From contig JBDLIN010000257.1 of assembly GCA_039714835.1 (NCBI GenBank), forward strand, positions 1-5,538: a stretch of DNA of 5,538 nucleotides. The letters are read 5' to 3'. Below, one piece after another: positions 5,476 through 5,538 of this stretch; the first letter of the stretch is position 1; each line of letters starts with the position of its first letter. A model generated the notes under the pieces. That model was not told the DNA's origin and ran no database searches. It saw only the letters and a program-made list of their open reading frames with translations. Source of the stretch: SZUA-22 sp039714835 (GTDB lineage Bacteria; Bacteroidota; Ignavibacteria; Ignavibacteriales; Melioribacteraceae). The position numbers were made by a program, and so were the translations under genes.

Positions 5476-5538
5476 TCCTATCCCCTTCTATTCATTCTAT
5501 AAACGTGACTTCGCATCTCAGGATTGGGTTCTTTTTAT

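Larger units (their letters stand above)
5399..5538. other. Non-coding right flank, repeats only
   Basis: The stretch contains the ATCAGTG direct repeats and the GC-rich palindrome listed separately. From about 5476 to the window end I see no gene with a supported start, no ribosome site and no clear hairpin. On the minus strand a frame open from the right edge ends at TGA 5492-5494 after only 14 visible codons (KKNPILRCEVTFIE). It could be the tail of a gene outside the window, but 14 codons cannot support that. Confidence 0.5.

Noticed and set aside
5492..5536. 14-codon minus-strand tail ending in TGA, entering from the right edge
   Set aside because: Too short to tell from a chance open frame; needs sequence beyond the window.

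Overview
The window is AT-rich, apparently chromosomal bacterial DNA with four complete protein genes and one truncated at the left edge. The features fit the Bacteroidota/Chlorobiota/Ignavibacteriota group, and perhaps the Ignavibacteria. DNA topoisomerase I is of the shorter type without zinc ribbons, and its C-terminus is made of small repeats. Partner-switching signalling genes are present, base composition is strongly A/T, Shine-Dalgarno sites are usable but modest, and the intergenic spaces hold palindromic repeats. The taxonomic placement is inference; no rRNA or other marker gene is present.

Left part (1-2265, minus strand). Three closely spaced genes read leftward and look like one operon: an RsbW/SpoIIAB-type anti-sigma serine kinase (1849-2265), an STAS anti-sigma-factor antagonist (1503-1838) and a SpoIIE/RsbU-type PP2C phosphatase with two GAF-like regions (1-1490, C-terminus outside the window). 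Together they form a partner switch. The kinase would phosphorylate and inactivate the STAS protein, the phosphatase would restore it on a signal, and the dephosphorylated STAS protein would occupy the kinase and release the kinase's target. No sigma factor or other target is encoded here.

Middle (2266-2844). A 280-base non-coding spacer leads to a small plus-strand yidD (2546-2785, TTG start). It is convergent with topA. The spacer between the two stop codons is filled exactly by an AT-rich inverted repeat built from copies of ATGTACA.

Right part (2845-5538). A full-length topA (2845-5169, minus strand) is followed by about 370 bases without an ordinary gene. This stretch is structured. Reading rightward, it holds a candidate promoter overlapping an 8-bp inverted repeat, a good ribosome site with a 12-codon ORF, a long imperfect hairpin, and a GC-rich hairpin with a T-run that looks like an intrinsic terminator. 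After that comes a GC-rich palindromic repeat that appears nested between two ATCAGTG direct repeats. The promoter-to-terminator arrangement could encode a short structured RNA or leader transcript divergent from topA. It is the part of the window most worth testing.
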